Assembly: GCA_037893225.1 (NCBI GenBank)
Contig: JAZGUH010000103.1
Coordinates: forward strand, 3,224,001-3,288,000
DNA from: Hippasteria phrygiana
Taxonomy: Eukaryota; Echinodermata; Asteroidea; Valvatida; Goniasteridae
Direction of reading: 5' to 3'
Length of the DNA stretch: 64,000 bases
A model generated the notes under the pieces. It was given only the letters and a program-made list of their open reading frames with translations. It searched no databases and was not told the origin of the DNA. The position numbers were made by a program, and so were the translations under genes. Positions 25,505 through 38,996 of the stretch are shown here, one piece after another; the first letter of the stretch is position 1, and each line of letters starts with the position of its first letter.

Positions 25505-28500
25505 CAATTATGAACAGGGAAAGGAGAGGCGTTCATCTGAAAATTTGGCAAACGTTAAGCAGCCACAATGCAGTAAACGGGAGAACGCACACAGAGTTCA
25601 TGGGAAAAAAATTGTTGCGAGGTTTGAATTTTCTCGAAGAGTTCTCACGCTATGAAGCTGGCGGTGGTCTCAAATTGTTGCGCTAGATCTAAGCTACCCA
25701 TACGTGTGAAAATTACTGGATTTGGTAAATATCCCATTCAATTATGAACAGGGAAAGGAGGGGCGTTCATCTGAAAATGTGGCAAACGTTAAGCATTCAC
25801 AATGCAGTAAACGGGAGAACGCACACAGAGTTCACGGGAAGACATTTGTTGCGAGGTTTGAATTTTCTTAAAGAGTTCTAAAGCTCTAAAGCTGGCGATG
25901 GTCTCAAATTGTTGCGCTAGATCTAAGCTACCCATACTTGACCAACAATTACTGGATTTGATCAATATCCCGTTCAATTATGAACAGGGAAAGGAGGGGC
26001 GTTCATCTGAAATGTTGGCAAACGTTAAGCAGCCACAATGCAGTAAACAGGAGAACGCAAACAGAGTTCACGGGAAGAAATTTGTTGCGAGGTTTGAATT
26101 TTCTCGAAAAGTTCTAACGCTGTAAAGCTGGCGATGGTCTCAAATTGTTGCGCTAGATCTAAGCTATCCATACGTGTAAAAGTTACTGGATTTGGTCAAT
26201 ATCCCATTCAATTATGAACAGGGAAATGAGGGGCGTTCATCTGAAAATGTGGCAAACGTTAAGCAGCCTCAATGCAGTAAACAGGAGAACGCACATGGAG
26301 TTCACGGGAAGAAATTTGTTGCGAGGTTTCAATTTTCTCGAAGAGTTCTAACGCTGCGGCGATGGTCTCAAATTGTTGCGCTAGATCTAAGCTACCCATA
26401 CTTGTGAAAATTACTGGATTTGGTCAATATCCCATTCAATTATGAACAGGGAAAGGAGGGGCGTTCATCTGAAAATGTGGCAAACGTTAAGCAGTCACAA
26501 TGCAGTAAACGGAAGAACGCACACAGAGTTCACAGAAGGAAATTTGTTGCGAGGTTTGACTTTTCTTGAAGAGTTCTAACGCTGTGAAGCTGGCGATGGT
26601 CTCAAATTGTTGCGCTATATCTAAGCTACCCATACGTGTAAAACGTACTGGATTTGGTGAATATACCATTCAATTATGAACAGGGAAAGGAGAGGCGTTC
26701 ATCTGAAAATTTGGCAAACGTTAAGCAGCCACAATGCAGTAAACGGGAGAACGCACACAGAGTTCATGGGAAAACATTTGTTGCGAGGTTTGAATTTTCT
26801 CGAAGAGTTCTCACGCTATGAAGCTGGCGATGGTCTCAAATTGTTGCGCAAGATCTAAGCTACCCATACGTGTGAAAATTACTGGATTTGGTCAATATCC
26901 CATTCAATTATGAACAGGGAAAGGAGGGGCGTTCATCTGAAAATGTGGCAAACGTTAAGCAGCCACAATGCAGTAAACGGAAGAACGCACACAGAGTTCA
27001 CGGGAAGAAATTTGTTGCGAGGTTTGAATTTTCTCGAAGAGTTCTAACGCTGTGAAGCTGCCGATGGTCTCAAATTGTTGCGCTGGATCTAAGCTATCCA
27101 TACGGGTAAAAGTTACTGGATTTGGTCAATATCCCATTCAATTATGAACAGGGAAATGAGGGGCGTTCATCTGAAAATGTGGCAAACGTTAAGCAGCCTC
27201 AATGCAGTAAACAGGAGAACGCACATGGAGTTCACGGGAAGAAATTTGTTGCGAGGTTTCAATTTTCTCGAAGAGTTCTAACGCTGCGGCGATGGTCTCA
27301 AATTGTTGCGCTAGATCTAAGCTACCCATACTTGTGAAAATTACTGGATTTGGTCAATATCCCATTCAATTATGAACAGGGAAAGGAGGGGCGTTCATCT
27401 GAAAATGTGGCAAACGTTAAGCAGTCACAATGCAGTAAACGGAAGAACGCACACAGAGTTCACAGAAGGAAATTTGTTGCGAGGTTTGACTTTTCTTGAA
27501 GAGTTCTAACGCTGTGAAGCTGGCGATGGTCTCAAATTGTTGCGCTATATCTAAGCTACCCATACGTGTAAAACGTACTGGATTTGGTGAATATACCATT
27601 CAATTATGAACAGAGAAAGGAGAGGCGTTCATCTGAAAATTTGGCAAACGTTAAGCAGCCACAATGCAGTAAACGGGAGAACGCACACAGAGTTCATGGG
27701 AAAACATTTGTTGCGAGGTTTGAATTTTCTCGAAGAGTTCTCACGCTATGAAGCTGGCGATGGTCTCAAATTGTTGCGCTAGATCTAAGCTACCCATACG
27801 TGTGAAAATTACTGGATTTGGTCAATATCCCATTCAATTATGAACAGGGAAAGGAGGGGCGTTCATCTGAAAATGTGGCAAACGTTAAGCATTCACAATG
27901 CAGTAAACGGGAGAACGCACACAGAGTTCACGGGAAGACATTTGTTGCGAGGTTTGAATTTTCTCGAAAAGTTCTAACGCTGTAAAGCTGGCGATGGTCT
28001 CAAATTGTTGCGCTAGATCTAAGCTATCCATACGTGTAAAAGTTACTGGATTTGGTCAATATCCCATTCAATTATGAACAGGGAAATGAGGGGCGTTCAT
28101 CTGAAAATGTGGCAAACGTTAAGCAGCCTCAATGCAGTAAACAGGAGAACGCACATGGAGTTCACGGGAAGAAATTTGTTGCGAGGTTTCAATTTTCTCG
28201 AAGAGTTCTAACGCTGCGGCGATGGTCTCAAATTGTTGCGCTAGATCTAAGCTACCCATACTTGTGAAAATTACTGGATTTGGTCAATATCCCATTCAAT
28301 TATGAACAGGGAAAGGAGGGGCGTTCATCTGAAAATGTGGCAAACGTTAAGCAGTCACAATGCAGTAAACGGAAGAACGCACACAGAGTTCACAGAAGGA
28401 AATTTGTTGCGAGGTTTGACTTTTCTTGAAGAGTTCTAACGCTGTGAAGCTGGCGATGGTCTCAAATTGTTGCGCTATATCTAAGCTACCCATACGTGTA

Positions 28501-31500
28501 AAACGTACTGGATTTGGTGAATATACCATTCAATTATGAACAGGGAAAGGAGAGGCGTTCATCTGAAAATTTGGCAAACGTTAAGCAGCCACAATGCAGT
28601 AAACGGGAGAACGCACACAGAGTTCATGGGAAAACATTTGTTGCGAGGTTTGAATTTTCTCGAAGAGTTCTCACGCTATGAAGCTGGCGATGGTCTCAAA
28701 TTGTTGCGCTAGATCTAAGCTACCCATACGTGTGAAAATTACTGGATTTGGTCAATATCCCATTCAATTATGAACAGGGAAAGGAGGGGCGTTCATCTGA
28801 AAATGTGGCAAACGTTAAGCAGCCACAATGCAGTAAACGGAAGAACGCACACAGAGTTCACGGGAAGAAATTTGTTGCGAGGTTTGAATTTTCTCGAAGA
28901 GTTCTAACGCTGTGAAGCTGCCGATGGTCTCAAATTGTTGCGCTGGATCTAAGCTATCCATACGGGTAAAAGTTACTGGATTTGGTCAATATCCCATTCA
29001 ATTATGAACAGGGAAATGAGGGGCGTTCATCTGAAAATGTGGCAAACGTTAAGCAGCCTCAATGCAGTAAACAGGAGAACGCACATGGAGTTCACGGGAA
29101 GAAATTTGTTGCGAGGTTTCAATTTTCTCGAAGAGTTCTAACGCTGCGGCGATGGTCTCAAATTGTTGCGCTAGATCTAAGCTACCCATACTTGTGAAAA
29201 TTACTGGATTTGGTCAATATCCCATTCAATTATGAACAGGGAAAGGAGGGGCGTTCATCTGAAAATGTGGCAAACGTTAAGCAGTCACAATGCAGTAAAC
29301 GGAAGAACGCACACAGAGTTCACAGAAGGAAATTTGTTGCGAGGTTTGACTTTTCTTGAAGAGTTCTAACGCTGTGAAGCTGGCGATGGTCTCAAATTGT
29401 TGCGCTATATCTAAGCTACCCATACGTGTAAAACGTACTGGATTTGGTGAATATACCATTCAATTATGAACAGGGAAAGGAGAGGCGTTCATCTGAAAAT
29501 GTGGCAAACGTTAAGCAGCCTCAATGCAGTAAACAGGAGAACGCACATGGAGTTCACGGGAAGACATTTGTTGCGAGGTTTGAATTTTCTCGAAAAGTTC
29601 TAACGCTGTAAAGCTGGCGATGGTCTCAAATTGTTGCGCTAGATCTAAGCTATCCATACGTGTAAAAGTTACTGGATTTGGTCAATATCCCATTCAATTA
29701 TGAACAGGGAAATGAGGGGCGTTCATCTGAAAATGTGGCAAACGTTAAGCAGCCACAATGCAGTAAACGGGAGAACGCACACAGAGTTCATGGGAAAACA
29801 TTTGTTGCGAGGTTTGAATTTTCTCGAAGAGTTCTCACGCTATGAAGCTGGCGATGGTCTCAAATTGTTGCGCTAGATCTAAGCTACCCATACGTGTGAA
29901 AATTACTGGATTTGGTCAATATCCCATTCAATTATGAACAGGGAAAGGAGGGGCGTTCATCTGAAAATGTGGCAAACGTTAAGCATTCACAATGCAGTAA
30001 ACGGGAGAACGCACACAGAGTTCACGGGAAGACATTTGTTGCGAGGTTTGAATTTTCTCGAAAAGTTCTAACGCTGTAAAGCTGGCGATGGTCTCAAATT
30101 GTTGCGCTAGATCTAAGCTATCCATACGTGTAAAAGTTACTGGATTTGGTCAATATCCCATTCAATTATGAACAGGGAAATGAGGGGCGTTCATCTGAAA
30201 ATGTGGCAAACGTTAAGCAGCCTCAATGCAGTAAACAGGAGAACGCACATGGAGTTCACGGGAAGAAATTTGTTGCGAGGTTTCAATTTTCTCGAAGAGT
30301 TCTAACGCTGCGGCGATGGTCTCAAATTGTTGCGCTAGATCTAAGCTACCCATACTTGTGAAAATTACTGGATTTGGTCAATATCCCATTCAATTATGAA
30401 CAGGGAAAGGAGGGGCGTTCATCTGAAAATGTGGCAAACGTTAAGCAGTCACAATGCAGTAAACGGAAGAACGCACACAGAGTTCACAGAAGGAAATTTG
30501 TTGCGAGGTTTGACTTTTCTTGAAGAGTTCTAACGCTGTGAAGCTGGCGATGGTCTCAAATTGTTGCGCTATATCTAAGCTACCCATACGTGTAAAACGT
30601 ACTGGATTTGGTGAATATACCATTCAATTATGAACAGGGAAAGGAGAGGCGTTCATCTGAAAATTTGGCAAACGTTAAGCAGCCACAATGCAGTAAACGG
30701 GAGAACGCACACAGAGTTCATGGGAAAACATTTGTTGCGAGGTTTGAATTTTCTCGAAGAGTTCTCACGCTATGAAGCTGGCGATGGTCTCAAATTGTTG
30801 CGCTAGATCTAAGCTACCCATACGTGTGAAAATTACTGGATTTGGTCAATATCCCATTCAATTATGAACAGGGAAAGGAGGGGCGTTCATCTGAAAATGT
30901 GGCAAACGTTAAGCAGCCACAATGCAGTAAACGGAAGAACGCACACAGAGTTCACGGGAAGAAATTTGTTGCGAGGTTTGAATTTTCTCGAAGAGTTCTA
31001 ACGCTGTGAAGCTGCCGATGGTCTCAAATTGTTGCGCTGGATCTAAGCTATCCATACGGGTAAAAGTTACTGGATTTGGTCAATATCCCATTCAATTATG
31101 AACAGGGAAATGAGGGGCGTTCATCTGAAAATGTGGCAAACGTTAAGCAGCCTCAATGCAGTAAACAGGAGAACGCACATGGAGTTCACGGGAAGAAATT
31201 TGTTGCGAGGTTTCAATTTTCTCGAAGAGTTCTAACGCTGCGGCGATGGTCTCAAATTGTTGCGCTAGATCTAAGCTACCCATACTTGTGAAAATTACTG
31301 GATTTGGTCAATATCCCATTCAATTATGAACAGGGAAAGGAGGGGCGTTCATCTGAAAATGTGGCAAACGTTAAGCAGTCACAATGCAGTAAACGGAAGA
31401 ACGCACACAGAGTTCACAGAAGGAAATTTGTTGCGAGGTTTGACTTTTCTTGAAGAGTTCTAACGCTGTGAAGCTGGCGATGGTCTCAAATTGTTGCGCT

Positions 31501-32250
31501 ATATCTAAGCTACCCATACGTGTAAAACGTACTGGATTTGGTGAATATACCATTCAATTATGAACAGGGAAAGGAGAGGCGTTCATCTGAAAATGTGGCA
31601 AACGTTAAGCAGCCTCAATGCAGTAAACAGGAGAACGCACATGGAGTTCACGGGAAGACATTTGTTGCGAGGTTTGAATTTTCTCGAAAAGTTCTAACGC
31701 TGTAAAGCTGGCGATGGTCTCAAATTGTTGCGCTAGATCTAAGCTATCCATACGTGTAAAAGTTACTGGATTTGGTCAATATCCCATTCAATTATGAACA
31801 GGGAAATGAGGGGCGTTCATCTGAAAATGTGGCAAACGTTAAGCAGCCTCAATGCAGTAAACAGGAGAACGCACATGGAGTTCACGGGAAGAAATTTGTT
31901 GCGAGGTTTCAATTTTCTCGAAGAGTTCTAACGCTGCGGCGATGGTCTCAAATTGTTGCGCTAGATCTAAGCTACCCATACTTGTGAAAATTACTGGATT
32001 TGGTCAATATCCCATTCAATTATGAACAGGGAAAGGAGGGGCGTTCATCTGAAAATGTGGCAAACGTTAAGCAGTCACAATGCAGTAAACGGAAGAACGC
32101 ACACAGAGTTCACAGAAGGAAATTTGTTGCGAGGTTTGACTTTTCTTGAAGAGTTCTAACGCTGTGAAGCTGGCGATGGTCTCAAATTGTTGCGCTATAT
32201 CTAAGCTACCCATACGTGTAAAACGTACTGGATTTGGTGAATATACCATT
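25505..32250. repeat. 6,746-bp satellite block, tandem copy 1
   Basis: A run of about 29 monomers whose internal order and rare variants recur 6,746 bp to the right. Spacings between successive F monomers are 930, 930, 930, 1,164, 930 and 696 bp. It contains the rare variants GCGCAAGATCT (26848), CAGAGAAAGG (27611) and two compound hybrid monomers (29459 and 31555). Confidence 0.85.
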
Positions 32251-35200
32251 CAATTATGAACAGGGAAAGGAGAGGCGTTCATCTGAAAATTTGGCAAACG
32301 TTAAGCAGCCACAATGCAGTAAACGGGAGAACGCACACAGAGTTCATGGGAAAAAAATTGTTGCGAGGTTTGAATTTTCTCGAAGAGTTCTCACGCTATG
32401 AAGCTGGCGGTGGTCTCAAATTGTTGCGCTAGATCTAAGCTACCCATACGTGTGAAAATTACTGGATTTGGTAAATATCCCATTCAATTATGAACAGGGA
32501 AAGGAGGGGCGTTCATCTGAAAATGTGGCAAACGTTAAGCATTCACAATGCAGTAAACGGGAGAACGCACACAGAGTTCACGGGAAGACATTTGTTGCGA
32601 GGTTTGAATTTTCTTAAAGAGTTCTAAAGCTCTAAAGCTGGCGATGGTCTCAAATTGTTGCGCTAGATCTAAGCTACCCATACTTGACCAACAATTACTG
32701 GATTTGATCAATATCCCGTTCAATTATGAACAGGGAAAGGAGGGGCGTTCATCTGAAATGTTGGCAAACGTTAAGCAGCCACAATGCAGTAAACAGGAGA
32801 ACGCAAACAGAGTTCACGGGAAGAAATTTGTTGCGAGGTTTGAATTTTCTCGAAAAGTTCTAACGCTGTAAAGCTGGCGATGGTCTCAAATTGTTGCGCT
32901 AGATCTAAGCTATCCATACGTGTAAAAGTTACTGGATTTGGTCAATATCCCATTCAATTATGAACAGGGAAATGAGGGGCGTTCATCTGAAAATGTGGCA
33001 AACGTTAAGCAGCCTCAATGCAGTAAACAGGAGAACGCACATGGAGTTCACGGGAAGAAATTTGTTGCGAGGTTTCAATTTTCTCGAAGAGTTCTAACGC
33101 TGCGGCGATGGTCTCAAATTGTTGCGCTAGATCTAAGCTACCCATACTTGTGAAAATTACTGGATTTGGTCAATATCCCATTCAATTATGAACAGGGAAA
33201 GGAGGGGCGTTCATCTGAAAATGTGGCAAACGTTAAGCAGTCACAATGCAGTAAACGGAAGAACGCACACAGAGTTCACAGAAGGAAATTTGTTGCGAGG
33301 TTTGACTTTTCTTGAAGAGTTCTAACGCTGTGAAGCTGGCGATGGTCTCAAATTGTTGCGCTATATCTAAGCTACCCATACGTGTAAAACGTACTGGATT
33401 TGGTGAATATACCATTCAATTATGAACAGGGAAAGGAGAGGCGTTCATCTGAAAATTTGGCAAACGTTAAGCAGCCACAATGCAGTAAACGGGAGAACGC
33501 ACACAGAGTTCATGGGAAAACATTTGTTGCGAGGTTTGAATTTTCTCGAAGAGTTCTCACGCTATGAAGCTGGCGATGGTCTCAAATTGTTGCGCAAGAT
33601 CTAAGCTACCCATACGTGTGAAAATTACTGGATTTGGTCAATATCCCATTCAATTATGAACAGGGAAAGGAGGGGCGTTCATCTGAAAATGTGGCAAACG
33701 TTAAGCAGCCACAATGCAGTAAACGGAAGAACGCACACAGAGTTCACGGGAAGAAATTTGTTGCGAGGTTTGAATTTTCTCGAAGAGTTCTAACGCTGTG
33801 AAGCTGCCGATGGTCTCAAATTGTTGCGCTGGATCTAAGCTATCCATACGGGTAAAAGTTACTGGATTTGGTCAATATCCCATTCAATTATGAACAGGGA
33901 AATGAGGGGCGTTCATCTGAAAATGTGGCAAACGTTAAGCAGCCTCAATGCAGTAAACAGGAGAACGCACATGGAGTTCACGGGAAGAAATTTGTTGCGA
34001 GGTTTCAATTTTCTCGAAGAGTTCTAACGCTGCGGCGATGGTCTCAAATTGTTGCGCTAGATCTAAGCTACCCATACTTGTGAAAATTACTGGATTTGGT
34101 CAATATCCCATTCAATTATGAACAGGGAAAGGAGGGGCGTTCATCTGAAAATGTGGCAAACGTTAAGCAGTCACAATGCAGTAAACGGAAGAACGCACAC
34201 AGAGTTCACAGAAGGAAATTTGTTGCGAGGTTTGACTTTTCTTGAAGAGTTCTAACGCTGTGAAGCTGGCGATGGTCTCAAATTGTTGCGCTATATCTAA
34301 GCTACCCATACGTGTAAAACGTACTGGATTTGGTGAATATACCATTCAATTATGAACAGAGAAAGGAGAGGCGTTCATCTGAAAATTTGGCAAACGTTAA
34401 GCAGCCACAATGCAGTAAACGGGAGAACGCACACAGAGTTCATGGGAAAACATTTGTTGCGAGGTTTGAATTTTCTCGAAGAGTTCTCACGCTATGAAGC
34501 TGGCGATGGTCTCAAATTGTTGCGCTAGATCTAAGCTACCCATACGTGTGAAAATTACTGGATTTGGTCAATATCCCATTCAATTATGAACAGGGAAAGG
34601 AGGGGCGTTCATCTGAAAATGTGGCAAACGTTAAGCATTCACAATGCAGTAAACGGGAGAACGCACACAGAGTTCACGGGAAGACATTTGTTGCGAGGTT
34701 TGAATTTTCTCGAAAAGTTCTAACGCTGTAAAGCTGGCGATGGTCTCAAATTGTTGCGCTAGATCTAAGCTATCCATACGTGTAAAAGTTACTGGATTTG
34801 GTCAATATCCCATTCAATTATGAACAGGGAAATGAGGGGCGTTCATCTGAAAATGTGGCAAACGTTAAGCAGCCTCAATGCAGTAAACAGGAGAACGCAC
34901 ATGGAGTTCACGGGAAGAAATTTGTTGCGAGGTTTCAATTTTCTCGAAGAGTTCTAACGCTGCGGCGATGGTCTCAAATTGTTGCGCTAGATCTAAGCTA
35001 CCCATACTTGTGAAAATTACTGGATTTGGTCAATATCCCATTCAATTATGAACAGGGAAAGGAGGGGCGTTCATCTGAAAATGTGGCAAACGTTAAGCAG
35101 TCACAATGCAGTAAACGGAAGAACGCACACAGAGTTCACAGAAGGAAATTTGTTGCGAGGTTTGACTTTTCTTGAAGAGTTCTAACGCTGTGAAGCTGGC

Positions 35201-38200
35201 GATGGTCTCAAATTGTTGCGCTATATCTAAGCTACCCATACGTGTAAAACGTACTGGATTTGGTGAATATACCATTCAATTATGAACAGGGAAAGGAGAG
35301 GCGTTCATCTGAAAATTTGGCAAACGTTAAGCAGCCACAATGCAGTAAACGGGAGAACGCACACAGAGTTCATGGGAAAACATTTGTTGCGAGGTTTGAA
35401 TTTTCTCGAAGAGTTCTCACGCTATGAAGCTGGCGATGGTCTCAAATTGTTGCGCTAGATCTAAGCTACCCATACGTGTGAAAATTACTGGATTTGGTCA
35501 ATATCCCATTCAATTATGAACAGGGAAAGGAGGGGCGTTCATCTGAAAATGTGGCAAACGTTAAGCAGCCACAATGCAGTAAACGGAAGAACGCACACAG
35601 AGTTCACGGGAAGAAATTTGTTGCGAGGTTTGAATTTTCTCGAAGAGTTCTAACGCTGTGAAGCTGCCGATGGTCTCAAATTGTTGCGCTGGATCTAAGC
35701 TATCCATACGGGTAAAAGTTACTGGATTTGGTCAATATCCCATTCAATTATGAACAGGGAAATGAGGGGCGTTCATCTGAAAATGTGGCAAACGTTAAGC
35801 AGCCTCAATGCAGTAAACAGGAGAACGCACATGGAGTTCACGGGAAGAAATTTGTTGCGAGGTTTCAATTTTCTCGAAGAGTTCTAACGCTGCGGCGATG
35901 GTCTCAAATTGTTGCGCTAGATCTAAGCTACCCATACTTGTGAAAATTACTGGATTTGGTCAATATCCCATTCAATTATGAACAGGGAAAGGAGGGGCGT
36001 TCATCTGAAAATGTGGCAAACGTTAAGCAGTCACAATGCAGTAAACGGAAGAACGCACACAGAGTTCACAGAAGGAAATTTGTTGCGAGGTTTGACTTTT
36101 CTTGAAGAGTTCTAACGCTGTGAAGCTGGCGATGGTCTCAAATTGTTGCGCTATATCTAAGCTACCCATACGTGTAAAACGTACTGGATTTGGTGAATAT
36201 ACCATTCAATTATGAACAGGGAAAGGAGAGGCGTTCATCTGAAAATGTGGCAAACGTTAAGCAGCCTCAATGCAGTAAACAGGAGAACGCACATGGAGTT
36301 CACGGGAAGACATTTGTTGCGAGGTTTGAATTTTCTCGAAAAGTTCTAACGCTGTAAAGCTGGCGATGGTCTCAAATTGTTGCGCTAGATCTAAGCTATC
36401 CATACGTGTAAAAGTTACTGGATTTGGTCAATATCCCATTCAATTATGAACAGGGAAATGAGGGGCGTTCATCTGAAAATGTGGCAAACGTTAAGCAGCC
36501 ACAATGCAGTAAACGGGAGAACGCACACAGAGTTCATGGGAAAACATTTGTTGCGAGGTTTGAATTTTCTCGAAGAGTTCTCACGCTATGAAGCTGGCGA
36601 TGGTCTCAAATTGTTGCGCTAGATCTAAGCTACCCATACGTGTGAAAATTACTGGATTTGGTCAATATCCCATTCAATTATGAACAGGGAAAGGAGGGGC
36701 GTTCATCTGAAAATGTGGCAAACGTTAAGCATTCACAATGCAGTAAACGGGAGAACGCACACAGAGTTCACGGGAAGACATTTGTTGCGAGGTTTGAATT
36801 TTCTCGAAAAGTTCTAACGCTGTAAAGCTGGCGATGGTCTCAAATTGTTGCGCTAGATCTAAGCTATCCATACGTGTAAAAGTTACTGGATTTGGTCAAT
36901 ATCCCATTCAATTATGAACAGGGAAATGAGGGGCGTTCATCTGAAAATGTGGCAAACGTTAAGCAGCCTCAATGCAGTAAACAGGAGAACGCACATGGAG
37001 TTCACGGGAAGAAATTTGTTGCGAGGTTTCAATTTTCTCGAAGAGTTCTAACGCTGCGGCGATGGTCTCAAATTGTTGCGCTAGATCTAAGCTACCCATA
37101 CTTGTGAAAATTACTGGATTTGGTCAATATCCCATTCAATTATGAACAGGGAAAGGAGGGGCGTTCATCTGAAAATGTGGCAAACGTTAAGCAGTCACAA
37201 TGCAGTAAACGGAAGAACGCACACAGAGTTCACAGAAGGAAATTTGTTGCGAGGTTTGACTTTTCTTGAAGAGTTCTAACGCTGTGAAGCTGGCGATGGT
37301 CTCAAATTGTTGCGCTATATCTAAGCTACCCATACGTGTAAAACGTACTGGATTTGGTGAATATACCATTCAATTATGAACAGGGAAAGGAGAGGCGTTC
37401 ATCTGAAAATTTGGCAAACGTTAAGCAGCCACAATGCAGTAAACGGGAGAACGCACACAGAGTTCATGGGAAAACATTTGTTGCGAGGTTTGAATTTTCT
37501 CGAAGAGTTCTCACGCTATGAAGCTGGCGATGGTCTCAAATTGTTGCGCTAGATCTAAGCTACCCATACGTGTGAAAATTACTGGATTTGGTCAATATCC
37601 CATTCAATTATGAACAGGGAAAGGAGGGGCGTTCATCTGAAAATGTGGCAAACGTTAAGCAGCCACAATGCAGTAAACGGAAGAACGCACACAGAGTTCA
37701 CGGGAAGAAATTTGTTGCGAGGTTTGAATTTTCTCGAAGAGTTCTAACGCTGTGAAGCTGCCGATGGTCTCAAATTGTTGCGCTGGATCTAAGCTATCCA
37801 TACGGGTAAAAGTTACTGGATTTGGTCAATATCCCATTCAATTATGAACAGGGAAATGAGGGGCGTTCATCTGAAAATGTGGCAAACGTTAAGCAGCCTC
37901 AATGCAGTAAACAGGAGAACGCACATGGAGTTCACGGGAAGAAATTTGTTGCGAGGTTTCAATTTTCTCGAAGAGTTCTAACGCTGCGGCGATGGTCTCA
38001 AATTGTTGCGCTAGATCTAAGCTACCCATACTTGTGAAAATTACTGGATTTGGTCAATATCCCATTCAATTATGAACAGGGAAAGGAGGGGCGTTCATCT
38101 GAAAATGTGGCAAACGTTAAGCAGTCACAATGCAGTAAACGGAAGAACGCACACAGAGTTCACAGAAGGAAATTTGTTGCGAGGTTTGACTTTTCTTGAA

Positions 38201-38996
38201 GAGTTCTAACGCTGTGAAGCTGGCGATGGTCTCAAATTGTTGCGCTATATCTAAGCTACCCATACGTGTAAAACGTACTGGATTTGGTGAATATACCATT
38301 CAATTATGAACAGGGAAAGGAGAGGCGTTCATCTGAAAATGTGGCAAACGTTAAGCAGCCTCAATGCAGTAAACAGGAGAACGCACATGGAGTTCACGGG
38401 AAGACATTTGTTGCGAGGTTTGAATTTTCTCGAAAAGTTCTAACGCTGTAAAGCTGGCGATGGTCTCAAATTGTTGCGCTAGATCTAAGCTATCCATACG
38501 TGTAAAAGTTACTGGATTTGGTCAATATCCCATTCAATTATGAACAGGGAAATGAGGGGCGTTCATCTGAAAATGTGGCAAACGTTAAGCAGCCTCAATG
38601 CAGTAAACAGGAGAACGCACATGGAGTTCACGGGAAGAAATTTGTTGCGAGGTTTCAATTTTCTCGAAGAGTTCTAACGCTGCGGCGATGGTCTCAAATT
38701 GTTGCGCTAGATCTAAGCTACCCATACTTGTGAAAATTACTGGATTTGGTCAATATCCCATTCAATTATGAACAGGGAAAGGAGGGGCGTTCATCTGAAA
38801 ATGTGGCAAACGTTAAGCAGTCACAATGCAGTAAACGGAAGAACGCACACAGAGTTCACAGAAGGAAATTTGTTGCGAGGTTTGACTTTTCTTGAAGAGT
38901 TCTAACGCTGTGAAGCTGGCGATGGTCTCAAATTGTTGCGCTATATCTAAGCTACCCATACGTGTAAAACGTACTGGATTTGGTGAATATACCATT
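32251..38996. repeat. 6,746-bp satellite block, tandem copy 2
   Basis: Directly abuts copy 1. The rare variants GCGCAAGATCT (33594) and CAGAGAAAGG (34357) and the hybrid monomers are all at copy-1 positions plus 6,746, and the F-monomer spacings are the same. The orders differ just outside the two blocks (B versus G before, C-prime versus C after), which sets the limits to within a monomer. Confidence 0.85.
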
